Assembly (NCBI RefSeq): GCF_001039275.2
Contig: NZ_CP030117.1
Span: 2,790,001-2,854,000 of the forward strand
Direction: 5' to 3'
Source of the DNA: Brevibacillus brevis
GTDB taxonomy: Bacteria; Bacillota; Bacilli; Brevibacillales; Brevibacillaceae
DNA: 64,000 nucleotides
In this document: positions 47,901 through 55,675 of the stretch, one piece after another
Numbering within the stretch: the stretch's first letter is position 1
How the letters are laid out: each line of letters begins with the position of its first letter
Position numbers and translations under genes: made by a program
Notes under the pieces: generated by a model
The model's database searches: none
What the model saw: only the letters and a program-made list of their open reading frames with translations
Told to the model about the DNA's origin: nothing

Positions 47901-48439
47901 CATTTAACACCGTGGACGAGGATGAGTATGAGTTGGCAGATGAGCAGCTCATTGGTTTGATTCATCCACTGGAGCTGGACGAAGAGACGTTGAACGGCTG
48001 GCGTACTCAGCTGGAAGATTACGAAATTACGCAACCGTTCGAGCAAATGAATCGTGAAGCGTTCCTGCCTACGGAAGAAGAAATAAAAGCCAATGAATTG
48101 CTCCGCCTGCCTGTTGAATCGTATTCACCTACTGCTTTTGCGAAAATGATGGAGAAATTCGGTTGGGTCAAAGGAACGCCGCTCGATGCCGGTTATTATT
48201 ACGAGTTTTACAAACTGTATGACGGTATGGTGGCTGAGTTGAAAATCAGCGGGGCGAGCATTTCGTATTGGGAAGGAATGGAGGATGTGAAGCTGGAATC
48301 GTTGGCTTTCTATCCGAATAAAGATGCCGAGTACAAGCATTTTTACTTCAAACCAGTGGATCGGCTGAAGCTCACTGATATTCCAACACGCATTTTCAGC
48401 GAAACCGTCTATGATGTTATGCGAGCAGCAGGAAAATAA
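44972..48439 (+). CDS. Giant DUF4132-family protein (MolR/YehI-like)
   Basis: A 1155-residue protein, mostly helical with HEAT-like repeats, ending in a DUF4132 domain (about residues 840-1150, with WSKAAWKRLFVENVLMQKF and GLIWGVYEDGKLVDTFRYMD). It corresponds to E. coli YehI and the MolR proteins, whose role is not established. The N-terminal WGR domain seen in some relatives is not obvious. GGAGGAG precedes the ATG, and only 2 bases separate its stop from the SWIM gene. It probably provides the large scaffold or client of the AAA+/VWA machine; that is an inference from gene order. Confidence 0.8.
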   Translation: MVLRKTDLNPVTKKFVEEFISASDRNKHLYDQIADYVAGDTDECPAIAEDPRFYSYTVRSEFDKLKKRGEELAFYRAAVLIYKASNRFYDKKNVMDECFLDQIELQGMKDIDDADIRATDQKAMEAMRKTIEHFGHALFAEFLLKAAEDYRVSISRDYSSTFDRAEFLLFISYAYTISPSLLEEAKEKLMPSYYYLVTGDTREYIKELHAIAKEVVTMQFSSNNFLTNESLYPSYVKEKKAALREKYYPGEQVKEGSLLNQKHLKRYTELVISLLYFRIHVKGGINAFLKKEEEIDRELHDTLQILFDMFPLDILSEDKRLADLVHMDEPYDLLLGLREHLLSPPTNWEQVKQLALEDVTKSKRALELASIPMVKGFLHKTLAAEGVDLSEFQPSLEGIIQDALRRAKGSTKLANYLDEKVVLEDVLEHVHLEDLQLVRQQMILLSFLPVDHPFIARLIPFMCQYKDKSNRRVGHMCFAHAFQDRLTAFIDHYRKDESVDIQTLFYQILSIKETHYYYTDVNEEVYRSLVVANPEMSLAQFDKLDTELRVFVTQTLLAAKETLSEELRNQAILLGLADSSKKVSGLAGAAFLQAKDKELYLHVYQTEKKAKVKEMALDAIRSLDNNKEIFQELLTNEKSSKFKTLLQTFIDAEEQGPDASLTHLGNLTDKRKLTRIKWMPLERMPVLRDQDGNELGQEVMEYMLTASIDFPTAPNQLVLDLKPSLQAASVADFSAEVLRTWLDNGAVAKEKWVMPLCVAFGDRRIVDTIGQWIKEWTDHSRGALAADGVRALSFSNDLTALRLIDQIKRTIKNRQVKSAAEEALSMAAANQNISAMELEDRLVTTLGFDASGKQVFDYGDRTFTVKVSNELELEVTNDSTGKAVKNLPAPSAKDDQEKAEQARLTFAQLKKDLKNMVKVQSLRLEESLSKSRYWSKAAWKRLFVENVLMQKFAIGLIWGVYEDGKLVDTFRYMDDGTFNTVDEDEYELADEQLIGLIHPLELDEETLNGWRTQLEDYEITQPFEQMNREAFLPTEEEIKANELLRLPVESYSPTAFAKMMEKFGWVKGTPLDAGYYYEFYKLYDGMVAELKISGASISYWEGMEDVKLESLAFYPNKDAEYKHFYFKPVDRLKLTDIPTRIFSETVYDVMRAAGK

Positions 48440-48441
48440 CG

Positions 48442-50100
48442 ATGGCGGATTTCACATCGGAATTTCATCGGTTTATCGCGCTGTGCAACGAAGAGTATCT
48501 GATCAAATACGCGAACAAAGGAATTTACAACCGTTCTATCAAAGAAATGGAAAAAGGAATCACCGTTTCCTACGAGTTCGGGGATGATTACGTCGAGTGT
48601 GCGCTGTCAGATGACAGCGTATGCCGACTTTATGCGGATATTACTCGCTTTTCCTGCTCGTGTCCATCTGACAAGATATGCAAGCATGTCATCATCGCCA
48701 TCGTCAACTATGCCCAAAACCATTTGCAAGCAGGGGCAGAGAGTGTGGAAGAGCTGGATACCTACAAGCCTGACTTTAGCTGGCTGTTGCAATTGCAGCC
48801 GTCTCACATCAGTAAGGCTTTTACTCCAGCGCAGCTAGAAGAAGTGCTGTTTCGCCTCGACTATTTCGAGGAGCTGGAGGTCGTTGAAACATCCTTTTTA
48901 ACCATGACATTGCGCACCCAAGATATATCCGTATCTTTTGACAGTGAATCGGAGATCGGGAAGAGCATGTGCACCTGCAAGGCGAAGGGCAATTGCTTGC
49001 ACAAGCTGGAGGTCATTTTACGCTATCGGGCCATGCATCAGCTACAGGATCGTGAGCAGTTACACGCATCCGTAACCGATGTCAGTTACGAAACAGATGT
49101 CGTAGCGGAAGCCAAATCACTGATCGCAGAGATTCTAGGCATTGGCTTGGCGAAGCTATCCCAGACGATTTGTACACGGCTGGAGCTGCTTGCTATCGCT
49201 GCGCATAACGGCAATCTTCCCCGCGTGGAAAAGGACATTCGCGGAATTCATGGGGAGCTGAACTTATTTTTTCAGCGTCATGTCAAGTTTTCAACAGAAG
49301 CGCTGCTCGATCGACTTTCCCGGGTGTATCTTAGCTTGCTTGCGCTAGAGAAGACCGATCACACTGAAGCGAAAAAGCAGTTGCTCGGCAGCTTCAAGAG
49401 TAAGTACCATATGGTTCCGCAGTTAAGTCTGTATGCCTTGGGAGCAAATCCATGGGAGACGCGCTCAGGGTACAAGGGGATTACGTATTACTTTTATTCG
49501 CTTACTGATCAACGGATATACACGTATACAGAAGCGCGTCCCGTCTATTATGAAGGCATATCCTTTTCCTTTAAGGACAGCTATAAAGGCAAGGTACCCT
49601 GGGGCGGGTTGATCTCGATGGAGGAGCTCTCACATTCCCAGGTCATCCTGACACAGGCGAAGACGAATCGGGAGCAGCGCTTGTCTTCCAGTGAGGAGAC
49701 GCGGCTAACCCTTGTTCCCAGGGACAATATTGAAGAGCTAGATCTCGGCAAGGTGTTCGTTTGCGACTGGTCAAGTGATTGGAAGGATGCGGCAGGAGAT
49801 ATGTTTGAGACTGCGATGGACTCCGTTTTTATATTAAAAGCGAAGCAGTTCAACCAAGTCGATTTCGATCAGAAGACGCAGGAGCTGATTTTGACGATCG
49901 AAGACGAGCAATGTCATTCCCTCCAATTGAGCATCTCCTATCAGGGGGAATTTGCCCGCAATATACGTCATCTCGAACAAAACAAACGGCTCCTAGAATT
50001 GCGCGATGTGTATTTGCTTGTGCAAAAAATAGGAGATGGGCTTTATCCGATCAGCATCATGCAGGGCAAATCGCTGACGAGCTTTAAATTAGACCTATAA
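48442..50100 (+). CDS. SWIM zinc-finger protein with two SWIM motifs (YehQ-like)
   Basis: A 552-residue protein resembling E. coli YehQ. A SWIM zinc finger is clear at C72-S-C74-x5-C80-K-H82 (CSCPSDKICKH). A second motif of identical spacing lies at C177-T-C179-x5-C185-L-H187 (CTCKAKGNCLH). SWIM motifs bind zinc and usually nucleic acid or protein. The rest is unassigned, with helical middle and beta-rich C-terminal parts. The ATG follows the DUF4132 stop by 2 bases with a weak AGGA site, so it depends on translation of the gene before it. Confidence 0.82.
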   Translation: MADFTSEFHRFIALCNEEYLIKYANKGIYNRSIKEMEKGITVSYEFGDDYVECALSDDSVCRLYADITRFSCSCPSDKICKHVIIAIVNYAQNHLQAGAESVEELDTYKPDFSWLLQLQPSHISKAFTPAQLEEVLFRLDYFEELEVVETSFLTMTLRTQDISVSFDSESEIGKSMCTCKAKGNCLHKLEVILRYRAMHQLQDREQLHASVTDVSYETDVVAEAKSLIAEILGIGLAKLSQTICTRLELLAIAAHNGNLPRVEKDIRGIHGELNLFFQRHVKFSTEALLDRLSRVYLSLLALEKTDHTEAKKQLLGSFKSKYHMVPQLSLYALGANPWETRSGYKGITYYFYSLTDQRIYTYTEARPVYYEGISFSFKDSYKGKVPWGGLISMEELSHSQVILTQAKTNREQRLSSSEETRLTLVPRDNIEELDLGKVFVCDWSSDWKDAAGDMFETAMDSVFILKAKQFNQVDFDQKTQELILTIEDEQCHSLQLSISYQGEFARNIRHLEQNKRLLELRDVYLLVQKIGDGLYPISIMQGKSLTSFKLDL

Positions 50101-50124
50101 CGGTGAGGGAGTGGACGTAAAATC

Positions 50125-50415
50125 ATGGAGGAGTTATATTCCTTTACCGAAAAGCTGACGGATTGGCAGGAACGCTTGTTACTCAAAGGAATCCATAAAC
50201 TTGATAAGCAAGATTTGCAGGAGCTGAAAAAACTGCAAGAGCTCGCGAACGAATACGATATGAGCTTCCTCGGCTCATTGATAGAAGACCTACATGTGGA
50301 AGGCAATCGTTATTTGCAGGAAGTAAAAGCGGATGCGGAGTTGTTGACACAGCAGTATTTGTATGTGGTGCAGTACGTCAATATGATGAAAAAGCCTTTA
50401 ACACGATCATCGTAA
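50125..50415 (+). CDS. Small helical protein at the end of the AAA+/VWA cluster
   Basis: A 96-residue, charged, all-helical protein (LTDWQERLLLKGIHKLDKQD, then LQELKKLQELANEYDMSF) with no TM helix or known motif. I do not recognise its family. GAGGGAG lies about 14 bases before the ATG. It sits 24 bases after the SWIM gene and before a terminator, so it is the sixth gene of that transcript and may be an accessory subunit. Confidence 0.65.
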   Translation: MEELYSFTEKLTDWQERLLLKGIHKLDKQDLQELKKLQELANEYDMSFLGSLIEDLHVEGNRYLQEVKADAELLTQQYLYVVQYVNMMKKPLTRSS

Positions 50416-50433
50416 TAAGGTGTAGGAAAGGAA

Positions 50434-50463
50434 GAGAGATTCTTGAAGAGTCTCTCTTTTTTC
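50434..50463 (+). terminator. Terminator of the AAA+/VWA cluster
   Basis: GAGAGATTC pairs with GAGTCTCTC (one G-U) around a 5-base loop, followed by six T. Confidence 0.85.
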
Positions 50464-50464
50464 T

Positions 50465-50991
50465 ATGGCGGTACGTATAACTAGAATCCGGATGGTCGAT
50501 TGTTTCAACCTGTGGTATCCTTTTTTTGGAAAGGGGTTGACTCCTGTGCAAGAGCATCTGATGCCATTTATTTTCCTCGGTCAGAAGCGGGAGCGAGAGT
50601 GTGGATAGAGCAACAAGCAGCCAGAGTCCCTGACGGAGACAACATGCGGCTTGCGATTGAAACCTTGGATGGAGAACTGGTAGGGACGATCAACTCGCAT
50701 CACTGTGATCCCCGGAATGGAAATTTTCAATACGGGGTGGCCATTTTCCGCGACTATCATCGCAGAGGGTATGCTTCGGAAGCCGTAACCATTTTTCTCC
50801 GCTATTTTTTTCAGGAGCTGCGTACTGAGAAAGTGACGGCACATGTTTTTGCTTTTAACGAAACATCGAAACGATTGCAGGAACATCTCGGCTTTCAATT
50901 GGAGGGCACACTTCGAAATATGATCTATACGAACGGCCAACATTATGATGAATACATATATGGGCTGTTAAAAAGTGAATTTGTCAGCTAA
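50465..50991 (+). pseudogene. GNAT acetyltransferase with a probable frameshift near its 5' end
   Basis: From about 50509 to the stop at 50991 the frame encodes most of a GNAT N-acetyltransferase (YFPRSEAGARVWIEQQAA, YGVAIFRDYHRRGYASEAV, FNETSKRLQEHLGFQLEG). The normal N-terminus is missing in that frame. The ATG at 50465 opens a different frame (MAVRITRIRMVDCFNLWYPF) that would join smoothly if the run of seven T at 50519-50525 had one more base. The open part alone begins at a TTG (50500) with no ribosome binding site. This is either a broken gene or a homopolymer error in the sequence. Confidence 0.6.
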
Positions 50992-51162
50992 TCCTTGAAT
51001 CACTCTCTCGCTACCACAGGGGGGAGTTTTTTGTTTATATACAAAGTTGTAAAGAAACTGAAAATAAAGGTAAACAAAGTGAAAATATAATGACTGAATA
51101 TTATCTAAAATAAAACATGTTTGAATGCTAAAACATTTGCAACAAGAATTGGGGGAACACAG

Positions 51163-52740
51163 ATGAAAAAGAAGAGCTTTTATCACACGTTGATTGCCAT
51201 GACAATCGCAGTATCAGCGGCTTTGGCCGGGTGTTCGTCGGCGCAGGATACGTCCACTAGCGCTGGACAAGCAGGGGGTACTGCGGAAGCAGGCAAAACA
51301 GGAGGAACCCTCGTCATCGCTCGTCTGTCCGATGCGAACAACCTCGATCCGCATTTTCTATCTCAAATTCCTTCAGCAGCAATCGTTCATCACAAAGTAT
51401 ACGAAGGGCTTGTCCGCATGGATAAAGAAAGCAAATACGTCCCATCTCTGGCAAGTGAGTGGAAGCAGGTCGATGATTTGACATGGGAGTTCAAGCTGCG
51501 TCAAGGCGTGACGTTCCATGATGGCGCACCTTTCAATGCGGAAGCGGTAAAGGCAACGATCGCTCGCGTCCAGGACCCTGCCGTTGGCTCGAGCCGGATT
51601 AATATGTTTGAAGCAATCAAAGAGGTAAAAGTGGTAGACGAGTACACGGTACAGTTTCTTCTGAATTACCCGTATGCACCGCTCTTATCTGTTTTGGCGA
51701 GTGCAGAGGGAAGCATCATCAGCCCGAAAGCCATTGAACAATATGGAAAAGATTTGAGCAAGCATCCAACTGGCACGGGCCCGTACAAATTCGAAAAATG
51801 GACGCCGGGCCAAGAAGTGGTTCTCGTGAGAAACGATAGCTACTATGGCGGTACACCAAATTTGGATAAAGTCGTTTTCAAAACCGTACCGGAAGACACA
51901 ACTCGCCTTGCCATGGTTGAGACAGGAGAAGTTCAAGTGGCAGAAAACCTGCCTGTGACGGACATCGATCGCGTACAAAATTCTCCATCCATGCAATTGG
52001 GTCGATACCCTGGGTTCTCTGTCGATCACATCGGATTGAATACAAAGAAAAAGCCATTTGATGATGTGCGTGTCCGCCAAGCCATTGCCCACGCAATCGA
52101 CAAGAAGACCATTATTGAAGGCGTTTACAACAACGTGGGAACACCAGCTCACTCCTCGATTACACCAGCGATGGTTGGGTACAGTCCGAATGTAAAAGAC
52201 ATTCCGTATGACGTCGAGAAAGCGAAGCAATTGCTCGCAGAGGCTGGATATCCAAACGGCTTCAAAGCAAAAATCGCGTTGAATGACAACAAAGCACGGA
52301 TTAGCGTAGCGGAGGTTTTGCAGCAACAACTGAAGCCAATCGGTATTGACTTGCAACTGGATGTTATGGAATTCGGGGCTTATATCGATGCAGCATCCAA
52401 AGGGGAGACAGACCTGTTCATGAGTGGATGGGGAAATGCTACGGGCGATCCCGATTACAACCAGGCCAACCTGTATCATTCGAAAGCACATGGCGCACCT
52501 GGTAATCATTCCTTCTACAATAATCCGGAAGTAGACAAGCTGATTGACGAAGGACGCAGAGAACCAGACGCAGAAAAACGCAAACAAATCTATGAAAAAG
52601 CACAACAAATCGAAATGAACGAAGCTCCGCTCATTCCGTTCCGATTCTCCGAGAACCTGGCTGCCATTCAAAAGAATGTACAGGGTGTATGGATTAGCCC
52701 TGCTGGCCATATCGAAATTGACGAAGTAACGATTCAGTAA
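51163..52740 (+). CDS. Peptide/nickel ABC transporter substrate-binding lipoprotein
   Basis: A 525-residue SBP_bac_5 binding protein. The signal ends in LAGC (lipidated Cys24). The body shows YEGLVRMD, WEFKLRQGVTFHDGAPF and GTGPYKFEKW. It is a close paralogue of the protein at 5838-7412. I chose ATG at 51163 because GGGGGAAC is upstream and the peptide then starts MKKKSF. A TATAAT-like sequence near 51086 may be its -10 box. No permease or ATPase gene is adjacent. A strong terminator follows, so it is monocistronic. Confidence 0.9.
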   Translation: MKKKSFYHTLIAMTIAVSAALAGCSSAQDTSTSAGQAGGTAEAGKTGGTLVIARLSDANNLDPHFLSQIPSAAIVHHKVYEGLVRMDKESKYVPSLASEWKQVDDLTWEFKLRQGVTFHDGAPFNAEAVKATIARVQDPAVGSSRINMFEAIKEVKVVDEYTVQFLLNYPYAPLLSVLASAEGSIISPKAIEQYGKDLSKHPTGTGPYKFEKWTPGQEVVLVRNDSYYGGTPNLDKVVFKTVPEDTTRLAMVETGEVQVAENLPVTDIDRVQNSPSMQLGRYPGFSVDHIGLNTKKKPFDDVRVRQAIAHAIDKKTIIEGVYNNVGTPAHSSITPAMVGYSPNVKDIPYDVEKAKQLLAEAGYPNGFKAKIALNDNKARISVAEVLQQQLKPIGIDLQLDVMEFGAYIDAASKGETDLFMSGWGNATGDPDYNQANLYHSKAHGAPGNHSFYNNPEVDKLIDEGRREPDAEKRKQIYEKAQQIEMNEAPLIPFRFSENLAAIQKNVQGVWISPAGHIEIDEVTIQ

Positions 52741-52747
52741 TACGCGG

Positions 52748-52782
52748 CGCCGCTGACATGCTTGTGTCAGTGGCGTTTTTTG
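52748..52782 (+). terminator. Terminator of the binding-protein gene
   Basis: CGCCGCTGACA pairs with TGTCAGTGGCG (one G-U) around a 6-base loop, followed by six T. Confidence 0.92.
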
Positions 52783-52855
52783 GTTGAAAAGTGGAACGCC
52801 TTCCCCTAAGATAGATTATATTTTGTTGACCAGTGTAATACGGAGGTGAAATGGC

Positions 52856-53335
52856 GTGAAGCAAGGAAAAACGAATGCGATGCGGATATTGGATAAAGAA
52901 AAAATTGCATACACCATGCTGACATATGCAACTGATGATGGAAAAATCGACGGAATCGCTGTTGCCCAAAAGATCGGTCGCGAAGAGAGCGTTGTCTATA
53001 AAACATTGATTTCTCAAGGGACGAGCAAATCGTATTATGTGTTTGTCATTCCCGTTGAAGCCGAGCTTGATCTCAAAAAAGCGGCAAAAGCAGTCGGCGA
53101 GAAAAAGATCGAGATGATTCCCGTGAAAGAGATTACCAAAGTATCTGGCTATATTCGTGGTGGATGTTCGCCAATCGGGATGAAGAAATTGTTTCCTACT
53201 GTGATCGATCAACAAGCACAATCGTTAGAGACGATCATCGTCAGCGGCGGAAACATTGGCGTTCAGATCGAGATGGCAGTAGAGGGCTTGTTACAAGCAA
53301 CGAAAGGCTCCTTGGCAGATGTATCTACATGGTAA
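52856..53335 (+). CDS. ybaK: Cys-tRNA(Pro) deacylase YbaK/EbsC family
   Basis: A 159-residue trans-editing deacylase that hydrolyses mischarged Cys-tRNA(Pro). The family signature is present: VYKTLISQG with conserved Lys49, then VIPVEAELDLKKAAKAVG, VSGYIRGGCSPIGMKK and the closing VSGGNIGVQIEM. GTG at 52856 is the start, with GGAGGTGA 9 bases upstream; the ATG at 52851 opens a two-codon frame. It is monocistronic, with terminators on both sides. Confidence 0.93.
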   Translation: MKQGKTNAMRILDKEKIAYTMLTYATDDGKIDGIAVAQKIGREESVVYKTLISQGTSKSYYVFVIPVEAELDLKKAAKAVGEKKIEMIPVKEITKVSGYIRGGCSPIGMKKLFPTVIDQQAQSLETIIVSGGNIGVQIEMAVEGLLQATKGSLADVSTW

Positions 53336-53338
53336 AGC

Positions 53339-53374
53339 AAAAAGGCCGCGGCATTAGCTGGGGCCTTTTGTTGT
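53339..53374. terminator. Bidirectional terminator
   Basis: AAAAGGCC pairs with GGCCTTTT around an inner hairpin. The symmetrical A and T flanks would end both ybaK and the convergent minus-strand gene. Confidence 0.8.
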
Positions 53375-54168
53375 TTAGGGAAAAAGTCCCTTCCAAACTT
53401 GGATAGGGGTGCCGCATGAGCAGCAGTTCAATTCACCAGCAAGATAAGGAAGGTGGGCAAGCAGCTTCTTATCCCCAATGGCAAGCGCACGTTGGTATAA
53501 TTCCTGAAGTCCGCTGTCATTTGTCATGTCCGGTCTTTTGGCGATGATTGAAAGTCGTTTCCCTTTATCGTGAAAAACGGGATCTTCTTCGTAACCGTAC
53601 AAGACATCCTCTTCCTCATCTGGCCATATATAGATAGACTGCTCGCACGTTGGACACACCGTTACATATTCGTCTCCCTCTGAAAAAGTGAGGAGCATGT
53701 TTGCAATGTCTTTGTCCCCACGAAACGCAGCGTCCGCGGCTAGTATGTAGCGCTTGTCTGCTTCATGCTCTCCCATTGATACTTGGTGAAGGAGTGATTC
53801 TGTCTGCTCTGTCAGTAATAGAATAGCACGTCGGTATTCTAGACAGATTTCTCTTAAGGTTTCTGGTTCTAGTTGTGTCTGATCTCGTAAAAACTCCGAT
53901 GGCACATCCAAATGAGGCGCATTTTCGCTACTGGCTTCGAAAATGCCGCAGGTTATGAAGATGTCCAACAAAATATCGGGGCTCTCTGCTTTTAGAGCGA
54001 TCTCTACCAAATAGGGAAGTGCAGCATATGTACATGGATAAATCGTATTTTGATGAAACAGGAGCTCCCAATACAACTCTTCTTTTTCCTCGGAAAAATA
54101 GTCGTGCTGAATATGCTGAAATGTGCCACTATTCCCCTATCATAGTAAAACTTTTTCCATTCCGCTAT
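53375..54168 (-). pseudogene. Frameshifted HEAT-like protein with C-terminal zinc ribbon
   Basis: The minus-strand frame 53375-54076 (233 codons, TTG at its head) encodes a helical protein (ELLFHQNTIYPCTYAALPYL) with two CxxC-type pairs, CPTC and CCSCG, near the C-terminus. Upstream, codons in this frame continue sensibly (GTFQHIQHDYFSEEKEELYW) to a TAG. The next sensible segment, AEWKKFYYDRG, lies one frame over, with the shift at the run of four C at 54134-54137. That segment has AAGGGG ahead of it but only ATA or ATT as a start. It looks like a gene with a shifted and perhaps lost start. The family is unnamed to me. Confidence 0.5.
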
Positions 54169-54465
54169 AATTTGCCCCTTATTCAGAGAGGGGTGAGGGG
54201 TATGCTCGTCGGTTTCTTCCCCGGTATGATATGGAAGTTGTTGTATCCGACTATACATTTTACCGATCAGAGAGTATCACTCTATCTACGAAAAGCCCTT
54301 TGGTAGAGCTTACTTTTTGTGTAAAAGGGGAAAGAGGCATAAGCGTGCAAGGCAAAGAGCACCCGTTGCTGCCAGGCAAGCAATAATAACGCGTACGATC
54401 ACCTTCATGTATACTTAAGTATAAGCGGAACGAATCGGTAAGCAACTAAAGGAGATCCATACGTA

Positions 54466-55488
54466 ATGAAACCAGACCGTATAAAGTTTCCGGCGGGATT
54501 TTGGGCGGGATTACAACGAATAGGGATTGCCCCCCACGATCTAGTTCGCAAAGCGCGCCTGCCGCTCACCATTCTTACAGAACCAGCTGTAGTCACGACT
54601 GCCCAATATTTCAGCATCTGGCAAGCGTACTCTGATCTTGTTGGTGACATTGCTACCGGAATCATCAAGCTTTCAACCGCCTTTGAAACGGCACAATACC
54701 CACCGACTGTTTTAGCGACCTATCATGCTCGTGACTATCGCGACGCGCTTAATCGAATGGCCCGGTACAAACAACTGTGCCCTCCGGAAAGGTTGCGTAT
54801 AACAGAGGAGGGCGAGCGCTGTACAATCGAATTGGAGTGGATGTATAGCGAGCAACCCGGACCACCAGTCCTGGTTGGAACCACACTCGCCTTTCTTTTA
54901 GAACTTGGGCGACGGGGCACGGGCAAGCGATTAACTGCACAGTCCGTTGAATTTTCTCACGCGATGGGAGATGTAACTGCCCTTGAGGCTTACTTCGGTT
55001 GCCCTATACGGATTGGTGCCACCGAGAACCGATTAACGCTCCATCGACGCGATTTGGACGGCGTCTTTCTTTCGTATAACAAAGAATTGTTGGAGATATT
55101 GACACCTGTATTGGACCGATCATTGGATGAACAGTGCAGTCATTCCATTGCTGAGATGGTCAAGTGGAGCTTGAAACGAAGTCTATCCGGAGGCCGCCTA
55201 GATATTCGAGCTATTGCCAGCGAGCTGGGCATGAGTGATCGTACCTTGCAGCGCCGTCTTACGGATGAATGCACAACGTTCAAGCAACTGTTAACACAGG
55301 CTCGACATGAACAGGCGCGAGAATACTTAGCCGATCCCAAGCTCGATATAAAAGAAGTGGCTTTCTTGCTTGGATATGAAGATCAGAACTCATTCTACCG
55401 GGCCTTTCGGCTTTGGGAAGGCGATACACCTTCCCATTGGCGTTCCGAATACTTTCGGGTCAATTCTGCCGTCAAATTCCCAAGCTAA
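54466..55488 (+). CDS. AraC-family regulator (Arabinose_bd/HTH_18 type)
   Basis: A 340-residue AraC/XylS regulator. The N-terminal ~190 residues form the Arabinose_bd-type ligand domain (YFSIWQAYSDLVGDIATGI). The C-terminal pair of HTHs reads DIRAIASELGMSDRTLQRRL and DIKEVAFLLGYEDQNSFYRA. AAAGGAG lies 9-10 bases before the ATG. It is followed 187 bases later by a short-chain dehydrogenase in the same direction, a frequent partner and likely target. The gap 55489-55675 holds nothing I can identify beyond the ribosome binding site of the next gene. Confidence 0.88.
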   Translation: MKPDRIKFPAGFWAGLQRIGIAPHDLVRKARLPLTILTEPAVVTTAQYFSIWQAYSDLVGDIATGIIKLSTAFETAQYPPTVLATYHARDYRDALNRMARYKQLCPPERLRITEEGERCTIELEWMYSEQPGPPVLVGTTLAFLLELGRRGTGKRLTAQSVEFSHAMGDVTALEAYFGCPIRIGATENRLTLHRRDLDGVFLSYNKELLEILTPVLDRSLDEQCSHSIAEMVKWSLKRSLSGGRLDIRAIASELGMSDRTLQRRLTDECTTFKQLLTQARHEQAREYLADPKLDIKEVAFLLGYEDQNSFYRAFRLWEGDTPSHWRSEYFRVNSAVKFPS

Positions 55489-55675
55489 CGGTTCCAAGCA
55501 GGGCTACCATTTTCTCTGTTTCCATAATTGGCGGGTCCAGCAAGAAATTTGGCATTGTACGCTAGTTACCGAACGATCCAGACAAAGTACGATAATCTCT
55601 ATCCGGAGCACAAGAATGTTCCAAGATGAACTTCTAGTCAGCTTGCCGTGAATGACTACAAAGGAGACAAGTGTT

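Noticed and set aside
51685..52710. Long minus-strand frame opposite the second binding protein
   Set aside because: Antisense shadow of a well-supported lipoprotein gene with signal peptide, SD and terminator.
54202..54306. 34-codon plus-strand frame beginning MLVGFFPGMIW
   Set aside because: A GGGGTGAGGGG stretch precedes the ATG, but the peptide has no recognisable features and the region belongs to the control area of a broken gene.
54310..54408. 32-codon minus-strand frame with a hydrophobic helix (MKVIVRVIIACLAATGALC)
   Set aside because: It looks like a small membrane peptide but has no ribosome binding site or visible promoter, so I could not support it.
55489..55675. Possible small gene between the AraC regulator and the SDR gene
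   Set aside because: Frames there are continuations without a start or ribosome binding site and show no recognisable protein.
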